This document shows, piece after piece, positions 1 to 11,314 of a stretch of DNA of 64,000 nt. A model generated the notes under the pieces. The model was not told where the DNA came from, did no database searches, and worked only from the letters and a program-made list of their open reading frames with translations. Each line of letters begins with the position of its first letter. Position 1 is the first letter of the stretch. The stretch comes from Prorocentrum cordatum (taxonomy: Eukaryota; Sar; Dinophyceae; Prorocentrales; Prorocentraceae). The translations under genes and the position numbers were made by a program. Location: positions 339,104 to 403,103 of the forward strand of contig CAUYUJ010014263.1 of NCBI GenBank assembly GCA_963575745.1. The letters are read 5' to 3'.

Positions 1-1036
1 TCGGGGCCCGCCTCTCGGCGGCGAGCGAGGGGAGGAAATGAGAAGGAGAAGGCCTGCTCAGAAGGCGGCGGGACTTCTCAGAAGCCCTCGCGCCTTCTGA
101 GAAATGTGCTGTGTCTTCGGGGAAGGCTTAGACAGCTTTTCAGAAGGCCGGGGGACTTCCGAACCTTCTGAGGCACCACCACACGAGGCATATGTTGCCA
201 GACGCTGGAACGGTCACCTGGGCCTCGACGCAAGAGAACCCGCATCGTGCTCCGTCCCCTGCCACGGTCCCGTGAGCAAGCAGAATCTGAATCTTGGTCG
301 GGGCCCCTCCTCGCCGCCACGGGGGTGGATTCGCCTCGGAGTTCTGGTCGTACGGCGCCCCAGGGCGGGTCGGGAGGGGCGGGGGGCGCCACGATGGCTC
401 GAGATACGGCGCTCCCGCCGTGGAAAGACAGCGCGTCCTGGAGGAACAGTCATCGAGGACAGAAGAACCCCTCGCCCTGATGTTAAAGTCGGGCCTGTCC
501 CTCTACAGGAGGAATACTCAAAAACAGTCAAGAGATAGTCTGGGGACGATGTGTGGACTATGTTTGAGAATGTTGGGTGTATGTTTTGAGTACGTTTGAT
601 TTTTTCGTCCAAAGTCCCCCTGTAGGGGGGCAGGCCCGACCTAACCCTGATGACACAGTGAAAACGTGGCCTCACTTGGGTCCCCGTCTTTGCACTGGGG
701 GGTGACAACTTTGGGCGGTTTGGAGGTGCTTCCCCTTTCTCGGGCCCCTGGGGCCGTCAAAAGACGGGTCGGGACGAAATTGATGTTTGGGGACGCCTTG
801 GGGTCCAGGAGGCGTTTCCTTCGTGACCCTTATTTCTTCATGGCGGAGAGCGAGCAGGGAGGAGTACAGTCAAAATTGGGATTAAGGATAAGTCACACTT
901 GTGTCCCTCGACTCTGGGCATCCATTGCATGCTTTCTGTTTCCTCGGTCCAAAGGTACATTGGATCTTGGCGAGTTCCAGGCGCCTTACATCCATATACG
1001 CCGTCCCTGCGACTGGCTTTCATCACAGAAAACAAC
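1..1036. other. No recognisable gene; contains a foldback
   Basis: Open frames here are short, overlap on both strands and show no recognisable motif. The only structure I can support is the inverted repeat at 488-640, listed separately. The stretch could be unassigned intergenic DNA or very decayed repeat. Confidence 0.4.
488..640. repeat. Foldback (inverted repeat) element
   Basis: The left arm 488-512 (begins GTCGGGCCTGTCCC) matches the reverse complement of 616-640 at 22 of 25 bases. Further inward, TACTCAAAA near 513 pairs with TTTTGAGTA near 585, so the stem continues with gaps. This could be a small foldback transposon or a structured RNA. Nothing else in the window clearly matches it. 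Confidence 0.6.
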
Positions 1037-1440
1037 ATGACTGTTAGCCAGCGTGAACCCCAAACGGTGAGTTATTGCACTGCGGAGGCGGAATATACGT
1101 GGTGTAAGCTATGTGGGACAAGCCAGCTATGTTGCGTAAGCTACGTGGTGGAAGCTGTGTTGTGTAATTATGTGTGGTGCTAGCTATGCTGTGCAATTTT
1201 CTGTGGTGCAAGCTATGTGGTGTAAGCTCTGCTGTGTGAGCTATGTGGTGCAAGCTAGGCGCTGCCAGCGCAATGGGCGCCCACGCGCCCCCACGAGGGC
1301 GGCACGGGCGCGAACGTGGCAAAACCTCGGTAGGCCCACCCACCGCACGGGGCACCACGAGCGCCCACGAGGCGGCGCAGGCGCGAACGTGGCGAAACCT
1401 GGTCGTACCCGCCATGATTACAAGCACTGTGTTGGGGTGC
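1037..1440 (-). repeat. Dispersed repeat B, copy 1
   Basis: On the minus strand this copy runs from a GC-rich part (CGCCTCGTGGGCGC motifs, about 1260-1430) through a tandem of 16-22 bp units resembling CTTGCACCACATAGC (1100-1255). It ends in a tail reading GTGCAATAACTCACCG, then GGGGTTCACGCTGGCTAAC (about 1037-1085). The same order of parts occurs on the plus strand at 37905-38545, and the first two parts at 5055-5395. Confidence 0.6.
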
Positions 1441-1828
1441 AAACGTACATTCTCGGAGGTCCGCTCGAGTCTCTTGGGTCGGCTTCGCGCGCGCGCGGGG
1501 TCCATCGCCGACCCAAGAAACCCACTAGGACCATCGAAAGTTTCTGTTTGCGTGTGTAGCTGTTCTTCGATTGTGCATCGGGTAGCGAGGATGCAGGGGC
1601 GAGGATCGAGCAGCGAGGGTATAATGGCTATGGTGCTGGACAGCAACCGACGAAGATGCAGGAGCGATGCAGAAGAACCGGTTCCGCCGACCTTGAAGGG
1701 GGATGAGCAGTCCCCGGGACAGCCGCGATGGAGCCGAGGGCCGCACGAAGGCAGGCCGACGATTATCCCAGAACGTCCTGGCACATCGCGACTGGAGAAG
1801 AGCCAGACCACCATGCCACCTCTATCTA

Positions 1829-1970
1829 GTGGCTTTCGGCCCAGGATCGTGTACCATGAGGGTCTCTCGGGGTGCCTCTCGAGGCCTCCTGGCATCCTGC
1901 TGAGGGCGGTTTGAGGGCCTTGGGGAGCCTCTGGGGGCCTGGGAGACCTCCTGCAGGCCTGCTGGCGGTC
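1829..1970 (+). repeat. Short IE copy (CTTGGGGCC family)
   Basis: The head, CTAGTGGCTTTCGGCCCA, closely matches the head of the longer IE copy at about 3320. It is followed by a short run of degenerate CCTTGGGGAGCCTC units. The interior islands seen in full copies are missing, so this is a truncated copy. The region 1441-1828 before it holds nothing I recognise. Confidence 0.45.
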
Positions 1971-2024
1971 TCGTGGATTGGCGAAGGACTCGAAATGCCA
2001 TCTCGTGTTCCTTTCTCCTAGGGT

Positions 2025-2192
2025 CGGAGGTTGATAGACCTCCTACCCTGACACGTCGATTAAGGAATGGCCGTTTTCGGTTCGCGAGAGGGCGTCGCGG
2101 CCGTCATTTTTGCGGGTCCAGGTCAGTCGGTTTCGGTCCTAGGCCGTTTTCACTAAGGGGATGTTTACTAAAGGGAGGTTTGTCCACCGCCG
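2025..2192. mobile_element. Miniature inverted-repeat element C, copy 1
   Basis: The 168-bp segment is bounded by imperfect 20-bp terminal inverted repeats (15 of 20 paired) ending in ACCTCC. Its interior shares TGACACGTCGATTA, CCGTTTTCGGTTCGC, GCGGCCGTCATTTT, TTTCACTAA and TTACTAAAGGG with the element at 55381-55529, in the same order. It has no coding capacity, so if mobile it would depend on a transposase supplied elsewhere. Confidence 0.65.
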
Positions 2193-2429
2193 ATAGGCGG
2201 GCGCGAAGAAAACCGCGCTTCTCGCACCGCGTCTTCGGTTGGAGATGCGCCCTCCTCCAGGGCGGCAGCGCGAAGGCGCGAAGACAATCGCGCGTCGTGC
2301 AACGCGGGGCGCGCGGCACGAATCTTGGTGACCTGCCTGATCCCCTGCCCGTCCCTGCCCGTCGCACGACGACGAGGACGTGCAGCGCGCTGGCGCCCCC
2401 GCGCAGGCGGCCGAGCCAGGTGTCAAGGC

Positions 2430-3210
2430 CCCGTGTTCGCGGCGAGGGGGGGGGGGGGGGCCGCCGCGCCGCATGCCGGGCGGGAGGGCGGATCGAGGAT
2501 CGAGGAGGAGGATCGAGGATCGAGGAGGAGGAGGAGGAGGAGGACGATCGACCCAGATCTCCAACGATCTGATCCGTTCAATCCGGGTGGTTCCCTCGAT
2601 TTTGGCCTCCAGGGCCCGTTGGAGGGCCCCATGGCTACCATGAATGGGTTCGGGACGCGAGTCTAAGCTTGGGGAAGGGGCCGGGACCTCTGGGGCCGCG
2701 GAATGAGCACGTCATATCGGAGGATGTCCGAGGGGAAAAATCGAGGGGGAGGTGGATCCAGGAGGAGGAGAAGGAGGAGGACCACCAGACACCGACCGCT
2801 CCCATGGTTTCGGTGCTGAGCACCAAGGGGCCGGCTCGCTTACACTCAGCGCTCGGCCGGCCAGACACGCTGCCCGCTGGAGAAGGAGAAGGAGGGGAGG
2901 AGGAGGAGGAGGATCCAGGAGGAGGAGGAGGAGGAGAAGGAGAAGGAGGATCGAGGATGAAGAGGAGGAGGAGGAGGAGAAGAGGGATGGAGGAGATGGA
3001 GGAGATGGAGGACGAGCGTCGAGGAGGACAAGGAGGAGGAGGAGGAGGAGGAGGAGAAGGAGATTCAAGAAGGTGTTTCGCCGTCCTCGGCCTCTGAGCC
3101 CGCTTCGGGCCTCAGGGCCGTCGGAGATCGATCGAGGATGACTCGACGGCCTTGGGACCAATGTGAAAAAGACTCTGAAGAGGAGGAGGAGGAGGAGGAG
3201 GAAAAGGTCG
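2430..3210. repeat. Purine-rich GGA/GAG trinucleotide tracts
   Basis: Long degenerate (GGA)n and (GAG)n runs, with a G16 homopolymer near 2446. Open frames of Glu/Arg/Gly on plus and Ser/Leu/Pro on minus arise from the triplet repeat and are not evidence of genes. Confidence 0.8.
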
Positions 3211-3319
3211 TCCTTCCCTCATCCCTCACGCGATCGTCGCGTCATCTCCGAGTCCCCAACAGTGCTTGCACTTATTGGGTTCTTATTCAAGTGAGATCTT
3301 GCGACGATCGCGGAAGTTC

Positions 3320-4097
3320 TCTAGTGGCTGTCGGCCCAATCCGTCGCCGTGCTTGGGCTATGGGTCAGGATCCTCTTGGATGAATCTGAGATTCTCTTGG
3401 GATACCTCTCAAAGGCCTCTTGGAGGGCTCTTGGGTGCATCTGGGAGGCTTTGGGGGGCCTCTTGGGGGCCTCTTGGGGGCTTCTTGGGGGCGTCCTGGA
3501 GGACTCTTGGGGCCTCTTGGGGGTGCCTCAGGGGTCTCTGGGGGCTCCTTGGGCCATCTTGGGGGGAACGGCTCGAAATATCAGTTTGCATTCCTCCTCT
3601 TGGGCTCTCTTGGGGCCCTCTTGGAGATTTCTTGGGGCCCCTGGGGCCGCCGTTTTGGGGCCCTCTGCTGGGTCTCCTCGGCCGTCTTGCGACGACCCTG
3701 GGGGTCCCTTGCGCGACCTTGGGGGTCAAGGCAAAAAAGGCGAGGGTGCCAAACATTCACGTTCTCCGAAGGAAGTGTGACGATTTGCGTGTCTTGGAGC
3801 CTTCTCGGCAGTCCTCTGGGAACACGTTGGGGCCGTATTGGGGGCTTTGTTGGCCGTGTCTTCTCGGGTCGTCGTGGGGCTCCTCTGGGCCGTCTCGGCG
3901 CTCTCTTCGACTATGTTGGCGATCTGTCTGGGCCCTCTTGGAGCTTCATGGGGGCTCCGAAAGCCTCAGGGGTGCGTTTGCGAGTTAGTACCACAATCCC
4001 AGGGGGGGGCCTCAAACGGCATTTTGGAACCTGGGGGAGGGGGACAGCCAATCATCTCACACGCCTTTTCACCCCTGGCAAGCGGGGGACGGCGGAC
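3320..4097 (+). repeat. IE copy 1 (CTTGGGGCC interspersed element)
   Basis: About 780 bp of degenerate CCTCTTGGGGG units. The head is CTAGTGGCTGTCGGCCCA followed by CCGTCGCCG. Island A (TATCAGTTTGCATTCCTCC) is near 3570 and island B (GGCAAAAAAGGCGAG) near 3728. The tail (about 4030-4097: GGGGGACAGCCAATCATCTC, then CAAGCGGGGGACGGCGGA) is nearly the same as the end of the intron at 62148-62964, so this copy looks full length. Confidence 0.7.
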
Positions 4098-4269
4098 TTG
4101 TCCTCAATGGACTGGGCCTGTCCATCAGTCTGGCGTCGCCGCCCCGTCGCCGCTTCATCACCGCCCGTCTCCTGGGCCAGTCTATCGGTCGCCGCGCTTG
4201 TTGCCGCCGTCGCCGCCACGTCGCCGCCCCGTCGCCGCCCGTCGTCTGGGCCTGTCTGTCGGTCGCCGC
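4098..4269 (+). repeat. GTCGCCGCC-rich minisatellite
   Basis: Degenerate repeats of CGTCGCCGCC alternate with CTGGGCCTGTCTGTCGGTCG units. There is no credible open frame. Confidence 0.5.
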
Positions 4270-4505
4270 CCCACATATATTGCACAACCTAAATGGCACA
4301 ATATATAATATTTCACCAGAACGACTGCACCACATACATTGCGCATCACATATTGCACCACATATATCGCGGATATATTGCACAAGATACATTGCACCTC
4401 GTAGGTCGTACCATTTTAAACACATAGCATTGGTTGCGCCACATAGATAGCACAACATATATTGGACAACATAGGTTGCACCACGTGTTTGCCCCACATC
4501 GATTG
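4270..4505 (+). repeat. Partial repeat B (CACCACATA units)
   Basis: About a dozen degenerate units resembling TTGCACCACATATA. They match the tandem part of repeat B at 1100-1255 (inverted) and 38260-38470. The GC-rich segment and the conserved tail are absent. Confidence 0.5.
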
Positions 4506-4889
4506 TTCATGAACGTGCGCTTTCTGTGGGCGCTTGGAGGGGGGGGATCTGGAATCGCCCCCCACGCCGCCTTGGTTCAAGGGCGAGGGGGGGGGTCGAA
4601 CCCCCCCCGACCTGCGGCGGCGGCGGCGGCCCTTCTCCCCCTCCAGGCCGGCGCCAGCGCCGGCGGCGGCTGTGTGCGGCGGCGGGGAACGTCGACGAGG
4701 ACGACGATTCAAGGGGGAGAGCTGGGTTTCGAACCACCCCTCCTTTCGTCCAGGCTGGCGTCGGCGCGGGCGCCGGCTGGCGGCGGCGGCGCCGGCGACG
4801 ACGACGACGACGAAGACGACGGCGACGACGACGACGACGGCGACGACGACGGCAACGGCGGCGACGACGGCGACGACGACGACGAGAAT

Positions 4890-4925
<36 letters not shown>

Positions 4926-5050
4926 GGGACGACGGCGACGACCACGACGGCAACGACGACGACTGTTACGAGACGACAACGGCGACGACGACGACGACAA
5001 GCACGACGACCACGACGGCAACGACGAAGACGAAGACGAAGACGACGACG
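4506..5050. repeat. C-rich stretch, then (GAC)n tract
   Basis: 4506-4795 is G/C-rich with runs of eight or more C or G. 4796-5050 is a long degenerate (GAC)n/(ACG)n tract. Poly-Asp, poly-Thr and poly-Arg frames across it are artefacts of the triplet repeat. Confidence 0.75.
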
Positions 5051-5054
5051 CCAC

Positions 5055-5395
5055 GTTGCGGGCCCGTGCCGCCTCTTGTGCTCCTCGCGGGCGCCCCGCG
5101 TTTGGTGTGTATGCCGGCAGTATGCCGTGTTGCCACTTATGCCGCCTCGTGGGCGCCCCGCGCCTGGGGGGTCCGCCGAGGTTTTGCCGCGTCGCCGCCC
5201 GTGCCGCCTCGTGGGCGCCCCACTTAGCTTACACCGCATAGTTTACGCAACACATCTTGCATCACTTAACGTACACCCCATAGCTCCCCTTTCGATGTCA
5301 CACCGCATGGTTTAGACCGCATGGCCTTCTCCACAGCTTGCGCCGCACAGCCTTTTCCTCCACAGCTTAAACCATATAGTTTAAACTACATAGTT
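5055..5395 (+). repeat. Dispersed repeat B, copy 2 (3' truncated)
   Basis: The GC-rich part (GTGCCGCCTCGTGGGCGCCC, three degenerate units) is followed by a tandem of CTTACACCGCATAGTTTACG-like units. This is the order seen at 37980-38470. The conserved tail is missing and the copy runs into a CAGA/CATA microsatellite at about 5430-5545. Confidence 0.55.
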
Positions 5396-5732
5396 GCTTA
5401 TTTGTATACACAGAAGACCCACCTGTACATACAGGCAGACAGACAGACAGACAGACAGACAGGCATACAAACATACATACATGTATGCATACATACATAC
5501 ATACATACTCACATACAAGCATGTATACACATGCGTATACATATAACGGGGGACCGGGTCCGGGGGTCGGGGGACGGGACCACGACCACAAATGTGGGGC
5601 CCGGCGCGCCGGGAGCCCTGCCGAAGCGCCCGGGGCCGTCCAAGATCGCCCGAAGATGGTTTCGGAACGCTCGAAAACACGCTCCCTCCGATGGCTCCAG
5701 ATGCCTTTCAAGATGACTGCCATGACGTTAAA

Positions 5733-6093
5733 AAGGCCCCGAAGACGCCCCAAGGGGCACCCCAATAGAGCCCCAGTAAGCAAAAATCGCAGATTTCCTA
5801 AAGAAAAACTAATGTTTTTGGCGTGTTCGCCTTTTGGGCTTCCACTGCGTCCATGACGGCCCAAGAGGCACCCAAGACGGTCGAGAATGCCCCCAAGAGG
5901 GCTCCAAGACGGCCCACGAGGGGGCCAAGACGGCCCACGAGGCGCCCAAACCGCCAAGGAACGCCCCAAGTCGGCGCCCAAGATGGGGACGAGGAACCGA
6001 AGATCCGAGCCATTTGGCCCAGGAGGCGCCCAGGAGACCCCAAGAGGCTCCAAGAAGCGCCCAAGAAGCCCCAAGAGGCCCCCAAGAGACCCG
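5733..6093 (-). repeat. IE copy 2; left direct repeat of the 103-bp array
   Basis: A minus-strand IE copy with island A near 5990-6010 and island B near 5815-5850. The same 360-bp sequence occurs at 8522-8884 in the same orientation, with only scattered differences. The two copies flank element E like long direct repeats. Upstream (5546-5732) is weaker IE-like sequence. Confidence 0.7.
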
Positions 6094-6104
6094 CAAGAAC
6101 ACAA

Positions 6105-8517
6105 TTACCCTGCGACGTGCCCAGCCCGTTTTATACACGTGGCGCTTGTATTCATGACCACTCAATGTTGACTGGCATTCTGAAGGACCCGCAGTGCGCA
6201 AGAAGAGCACTCAGAAGGAAATCAGAAGAGAGCATCAAGAAGAGGAACAGCAAACATACAAGGGCGTTGAAATAAACACAAAAGCGGGGGGGGCGAGGGC
6301 TAAACCAGAACATCGGTTTAACTTAGCAACGCGCTGCGCTGAAAGAGGCGAATGCATGAGGTGCACAACGGGGGCGGAGACTCACCCAAAAGTGGAGACA
6401 AAAGGGCGCGGCAGCGAACCCAAAGAAAAGAACCCAAAAGTAGAAGCAAAAGGTCGCGGCCTCGAGGATAAGCAAGAGCACCCAGTCACCGCGTGGGAGT
6501 TGCCTCCGCTGCGCCTCCCAGGAGCCCACGAAAGTGGGGACAGTTGCGCAGATCACAGCCCCCCCCAGGGGGCGGCGAGGTACCGAGGTGATCCGCGTGG
6601 GACGTACCTCCGCTGGGCCTCCCAGGAGCCCACAAAAGTGGCGACAGTTGCGCAGATCGCAAGCCCCCCAGGGGGCGGCGAGGTACCGAGGTGATCCGCG
6701 TGGGACGTACCTCCGCTGGGCCCTCCCAGGAGCCCACGAAAGTGGCGACAGTTGCGCAGAAGCCCCCCAGGGGGCGTCGAGGTACCGAGGTGATCCGCGT
6801 GGGACGTACCTCCGCTGGGCCTCCCAGGAGCCAAGGAAAGTGGCGGCAGTTGCGCAGATCGCAAGCCCCCCAGGGGGCGGCGAGGTACCGAGGTGATTCG
6901 CGTGGGACGTACATCCGCTGGGCCTCCCAGGAGCCCACGAAAGTGGCGACAGTTGCGCAGATCGCAAGCCCCCCAGGGGGCGGCGAGGTACCGAGGTGAT
7001 CCGCGTGGGACGTACCTCCGCTGGGCCTCCCAGGAGCCAAGGAAAGTGGCGACAGTTGCGCAGATCGCAAGCCCCCCAGGGGGCGGCGAGGTACCGAGGT
7101 GATCCGCGTGGGACGTACCTCCGCTGGGCCTCCGCGTCCTCCGCTGGGCCTCCCAGGAGCCAACTGGCGACAGTTGCGCAGATCGCAAGCCCCCCAGGGG
7201 GCGGCGAGGTCCCGAGGTGATCCGCGTGGGACGTACCTCCGCTGGGCCTCCCAGGAGCCAAGGACAGTGGCGACAGTTGCGCAGATCGCAAGCCCCCCAG
7301 GGGGCGGCGAGGTACCGAGGTGATCCGCGTGGGACGTACCTCCGCTGGGCCTCCCAGGAGCCCACGAAAGTGGCGACAGTGACGCAGATCGCAAGCCCCC
7401 CAGGGGGCGGCGAGGTACTGAGGTAATCCTCGTGGGACGTTCATCCGCTAGGCCTCCCAGGAGCCCACAAAAGAGGCGACAGTTGCGCAGATCGCAAGCC
7501 TCCCAGGGGGCGGCGAGGTACCGAGGTGATCCGCGTGGGACGTACTTCCGGTGCGCCTCCCAGGAGCCCGCAAAAGTGGCGACAGTTGCGCGCGGCGAGG
7601 TACCGAGGTGATCAGCGTGGGACGGACTTCCGCTGGCCCTCCCAGGAGCCCACGAAAGTGGCGACAGTTGCGCAGATCACAGCCCCCCCAGGGGGCGGCG
7701 AGGTACCGAGGTGATCCGCGTGGGACGTACCTCCGCTGGGCCTCCCAGGAGCTCACGAACGTGGCGACAGTTGCGCAGATCGCAAGCCCCCCAAGGGGCG
7801 GCGAGGTACCTAGGTGATCCGCGTGGGACGAACCACCGCTTGGCCTCCCAGCAGCCCACGACAGTGTCGACAGTTGCGCAGATCGTCAGCCCCCCAGGGG
7901 GCGGCGAGGTCCCGAGGTGATCCGCGTGGGACGTACCTCCGTTGGGCCTCCCAGGAGCCCACGAACGTGGCGACAGTTGCGCAGATCGCAAGCCCCCCAA
8001 GGGGCGGCGAGGTACCTAGGTGATCCGCGTGGGACGTACCACCGCTTGGCCTCCCAGCAGCCCACGACAGTGTCGACTGTTGCGCAGATCGTCAGCCCCC
8101 CAGAGGGTGGCGAGGTCCCGAGGTGATCCGCGTGGGACGTACCTCCGTTGGGCATCCCGGCAGCCCACGAAAGTGACGACGGTTGCGCAGATCGCAAGCC
8201 CCCCAGGGGGTGGCGAGGTCCCGAGGTGATCCGCGTGGGACGTACCTCCGCTTGGCCTCCCAGGAGCCCAAGAAAGTGGCGACAGTTGCGCAGATCGCAA
8301 GCCCCCCAGGGGGCGGCGAGGTACCGAGGTGATCCGCGTGGGACGTACCTCCGCTGGGCCTCCCAGGAGCCCACGAAAGTGGCGACAGTTGCGCAGATCG
8401 CAGACGGCACGAGAGAAGAGGAGAAGGGAACACAGGAGAGAAGGAGGAGAGGAGGAGGAAGGAAGGGGCGACCACACTGCTCTATTCAAAACGAGAACCC
8501 AACACAGGAGGGTTGGG
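6105..8517 (+). repeat. Element E copy 1 with expanded 103-bp tandem array
   Basis: The left unique part starts TTACCCTGCGACGT and includes CTGGCATTCTGAAGGAC and CAGTGCGCAAGAAGAGCAC. The right unique part includes GGGGCGACCACACTGCTC and CAACACAGGAGGGTT. Both recur in the same order at 18706-19222. Between them, 6497-8404 holds 18-19 copies of a 103-bp unit (core GATCCGCGTGGGACGTACCT), a few with small indels. Because 103 is not a multiple of 3, open frames in the array shift at each unit and do not indicate coding. Confidence 0.8.
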
Positions 8518-8521
8518 AAAA

Positions 8522-8925
8522 AGAGGCCCCGAACACGCCCCAAGGGGCACCCCAATAGAGCCCCAATAAGCAAACACCGTCGATTTCCTATCGGCAAACT
8601 GATATGCTTGGCGTGTTCGCCTTTGGGGCTTCCACTGCGTCCAAGACGGCCCAAGAGGCACCCAAGACGGTCGAGGATGCCCCCAAGAGGGCTCCAAGAC
8701 GGCCCACGAGGGGGCCAAGACGGCCCCCGAGGCGCCCAAACCGCCCAAGAACGCCCCAAGTCGGCGCCCAAGACGGGGACGAGGAACCGAAGATCCGAGC
8801 GGTTTGGCCCAAAGAGGCCCCCAGGAGACGCCAAGAGGCTCCAAGAAGCGCCCAAGAAGCCCCAAGAGGCCCCCAAGAGACCCGAAAAGGCACCAACAGG
8901 CCTCGAAACAGCCCCCCACTGGGAC
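8522..8925 (-). repeat. IE copy 3; right direct repeat of the 103-bp array
   Basis: Minus-strand IE sequence. 8522-8884 is nearly identical to 5733-6093. Island A is at about 8771-8800 and island B at about 8598-8640. It fades into an AC/AT-rich simple repeat after 8925. Confidence 0.7.
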
Positions 8926-9295
8926 TAAGCGTGTATACACGTACACACATATATCTATATATAGAGAGAGATGTATATGTATTGTATGCGCGCATGGCAT
9001 GTATGTATACATGTACGGATGCATGCATGCATGCATGCATGTATGTGTGTATGAGTGCATGCATGCATGCATGTCTGTGCGTATGTGTGTATGTGTAGGC
9101 ATGCATGTATGTATGCATACCTGGAGTAACTTATACATGTGCATGTATGTATGTATGTATGTATGTATGTGTCTGTATGCATGTGTGTATGTATGTATGT
9201 ATGTATGGATGGATGGATGGATGTATGCATGTATGTATGGTTGTGTATGTATGTATGGTTGTGTGTATGTATGTATATATGTCTGTCTGTCTGCC

Positions 9296-9326
<31 letters not shown>

Positions 9327-9390
9327 ATGTATGTATGTATGTATGTATGTATGTATGTATGTATGTATGTATGTATGTATGTATATATGT
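8926..9390. repeat. (GTAT)n/(GTCT)n microsatellite
   Basis: Tetranucleotide repeats: GCAT, GTAT, GGAT, GTCT and GTAT blocks in turn. Tyr/Val/Cys/Met and His/Thr/Tyr/Ile frames over it are repeat artefacts. Confidence 0.9.
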
Positions 9391-11003
9391 ACTAGAAACA
9401 TCGCGCGCGCTTCGCGCGCGCTCAAGCTCTAGCTAGCTTCTTGGGGCCTCCTCGGAGCATCCTGGACTGCTTCTTGAAGCCGACATGGGACCTTCTTGGC
9501 ATTTCTTCGGGGGCCTCTTAGAAATAGTGTTGAAGCCTTTTGGGTGCCGTCTTGCGGTTTCTTGGAGGCTCTTTTGGACTTCTTGGGGGCCTCTTGGGGC
9601 CTCTTGGGGGCCTCTTGGGGCCATGTATGTATATGTGTATGTATGTTATATGTATGTGTGTATGCATGTATGCATGTATGCATGTATGTATGTATGTATG
9701 TATGTATGTATGTATGTATGTAGGTGTGTATGTATGTAGGTATGGCTGTACATGTGTAAGTATGCATGTATGTATGTGTGTATGTGTGTATGTATGCATG
9801 TATGTATGTATGCATGCATGTATGTGTTGAAATAGGTATGTGTGCTTGTATGCGTGCATGTGCATATGTGTATATACATATGTGTATATATGTATATATA
9901 TGTGTATACTCATGCACACATATATGTATAATTACATATATATATATATATATATATACATATATATGTGTATATATATATATATATATGTATCGGAGTA
10001 GGCCAGGGGCGGGGCCGGGCCGGTGCCGTACCCCCCCATGGGGGTATTGGGGGGGTCACAGTTTTCCCGGGACTGCCCGGGCCCGCTCCCAGACACGCCG
10101 CAACACGCCAAGAGGGCCCTAAGAATTGCCAAGAGCCCCAAGACGCCCTGGACACGCCGAAGATGGCCTCAGGACGGCCGACGACGCCGCCAAAACGCCC
10201 CATCTCGCATGTTCTGCCTCCCCACGGTCCTGGACGGCCCAGGAGGCTCAGGGCCTCGAGAGCGCCCCAAGGAAGCCTCAAGAGCGACCCAAGAGGGCCC
10301 GAAGAGCGCGACATTTCAAGGTCTCCGGCCTGAGAGGCTCCTGGGACGCCCCTGGAGGCCATCAAGAGGCTCCCAAGAAGCCCCATGAGGCTCCCAAGAG
10401 GCCCCCCGGAAGCCCCAATAGGCCCCCAAGGGGTCCCTGGGGAAGCCCCCTGCGGTCAGGCCCCCAGGAAGCCCCAAGAGACTTCCAAGAGGCCCCCAGG
10501 AGACTCCCAAGGGGCCCCAAGAGGCAACCACGAAGTACCCAAGAGCCCCCCTAGAGCTCTCCAAGAGGCCTCCGAAAAACTTCCACCCATATCCGAACAG
10601 GCATCCAGCAGGCCACTGGCCCATCACCCAGGCATGGCGGCCTCGGGTCCACAAATCCAGTTAACAAGACGCTCGGTCTTGGAGAGGGATGCTGAGGGCG
10701 AGGACGACGACGACGAAGACGACGACGATGATGGCGATGACGATGACGATGGTGATGATGACTTCGACGACGACGATGATGACGATGATGATGGTGATGC
10801 GGGTGACGAGAATGACGATGATGACGATTGCGATGATGACGACGGTGATGACGATGGTGTTGCTGATGGTGGTGGTGATGATGGTGTTGATGGTGATGGT
10901 GATGGTGATGATGACGAGAAAGATGATGGCGATGAGGATGGCGATGGTGACGATTAATTGCGAGGATCCCAGCTAGAACTTGAGCGCGCGCGATGGTTCT
11001 AGT
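9391..11003. mobile_element. 1.6-kb segment bounded by 33-46 bp inverted repeats
   Basis: The left end 9391-9436 (ACTAGAAACATCGCGCGCGC ... TCAAGCTCTAGCTAG) matches the reverse complement of 10971-11003 almost throughout, apart from an extra 11-bp CG palindrome in the left arm. Inside are a short IE copy (plus, 9437-9620), an AT-rich GTAT microsatellite (9621-9990), an IE copy on minus (10060-10645) and a degenerate GAT/GAC tract (10690-10957). No transposase is encoded. It could be a non-autonomous element that captured repeats, or two single-arm repeats in opposite orientation. Confidence 0.55.
10060..10645 (-). repeat. IE copy 5 (minus strand)
   Basis: Degenerate CCAAGAGGCCCC units. On the minus strand its head near 10638 reads CCGCCATGCCTGGGTGATGG, similar to the IE head at 40111. 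The tail diverges. Confidence 0.55.
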
Positions 11004-11310
11004 AACTTAGTATGTATATATGTATGTACATACGTACGTACATACGTATGTATGTATGTACCTATACGACCACCCTGCGGGTGATAAGGAGGTTGGGGGG
11101 CAGCAGTGGGCAACAGTGGTGATTGTTGTTCTGACGATGTCTGTGGTGCGCATATCGATGTGCATGTCGATTTGCTTTTCGATCTGCATCTCGATTTACA
11201 TGTCGACATATCAATGTGCATGTCTATTTCCCGGCGGAGCCGGGTGAAACGCCGGCTGACTGATGATTGATTGACTGAACGTCAGGGGACAGCTCGGTAG
11301 ACACATTTCA
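11004..11310. repeat. Short GTAT tract and 12-bp periodic TGCATNTCGATN repeat
   Basis: A GTAT/GTAC microsatellite lies at 11010-11062. A run of 12-bp units such as GTGCATGTCGAT and CTGCATCTCGAT lies at about 11148-11230. The same unit type reappears at 13070-13265. No gene seen. Confidence 0.6.
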
Positions 11311-11314
11311 AACC

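Noticed and set aside
6497-8404. CRISPR-like regular repeats
   Set aside because: Units are contiguous 103-bp tandems with no unique spacers, no cas genes, and eukaryotic context.
6323-8410. Frames up to 373 codons across the 103-bp array
   Set aside because: They are open on both strands because of unit composition, and the unit length is not a multiple of three.
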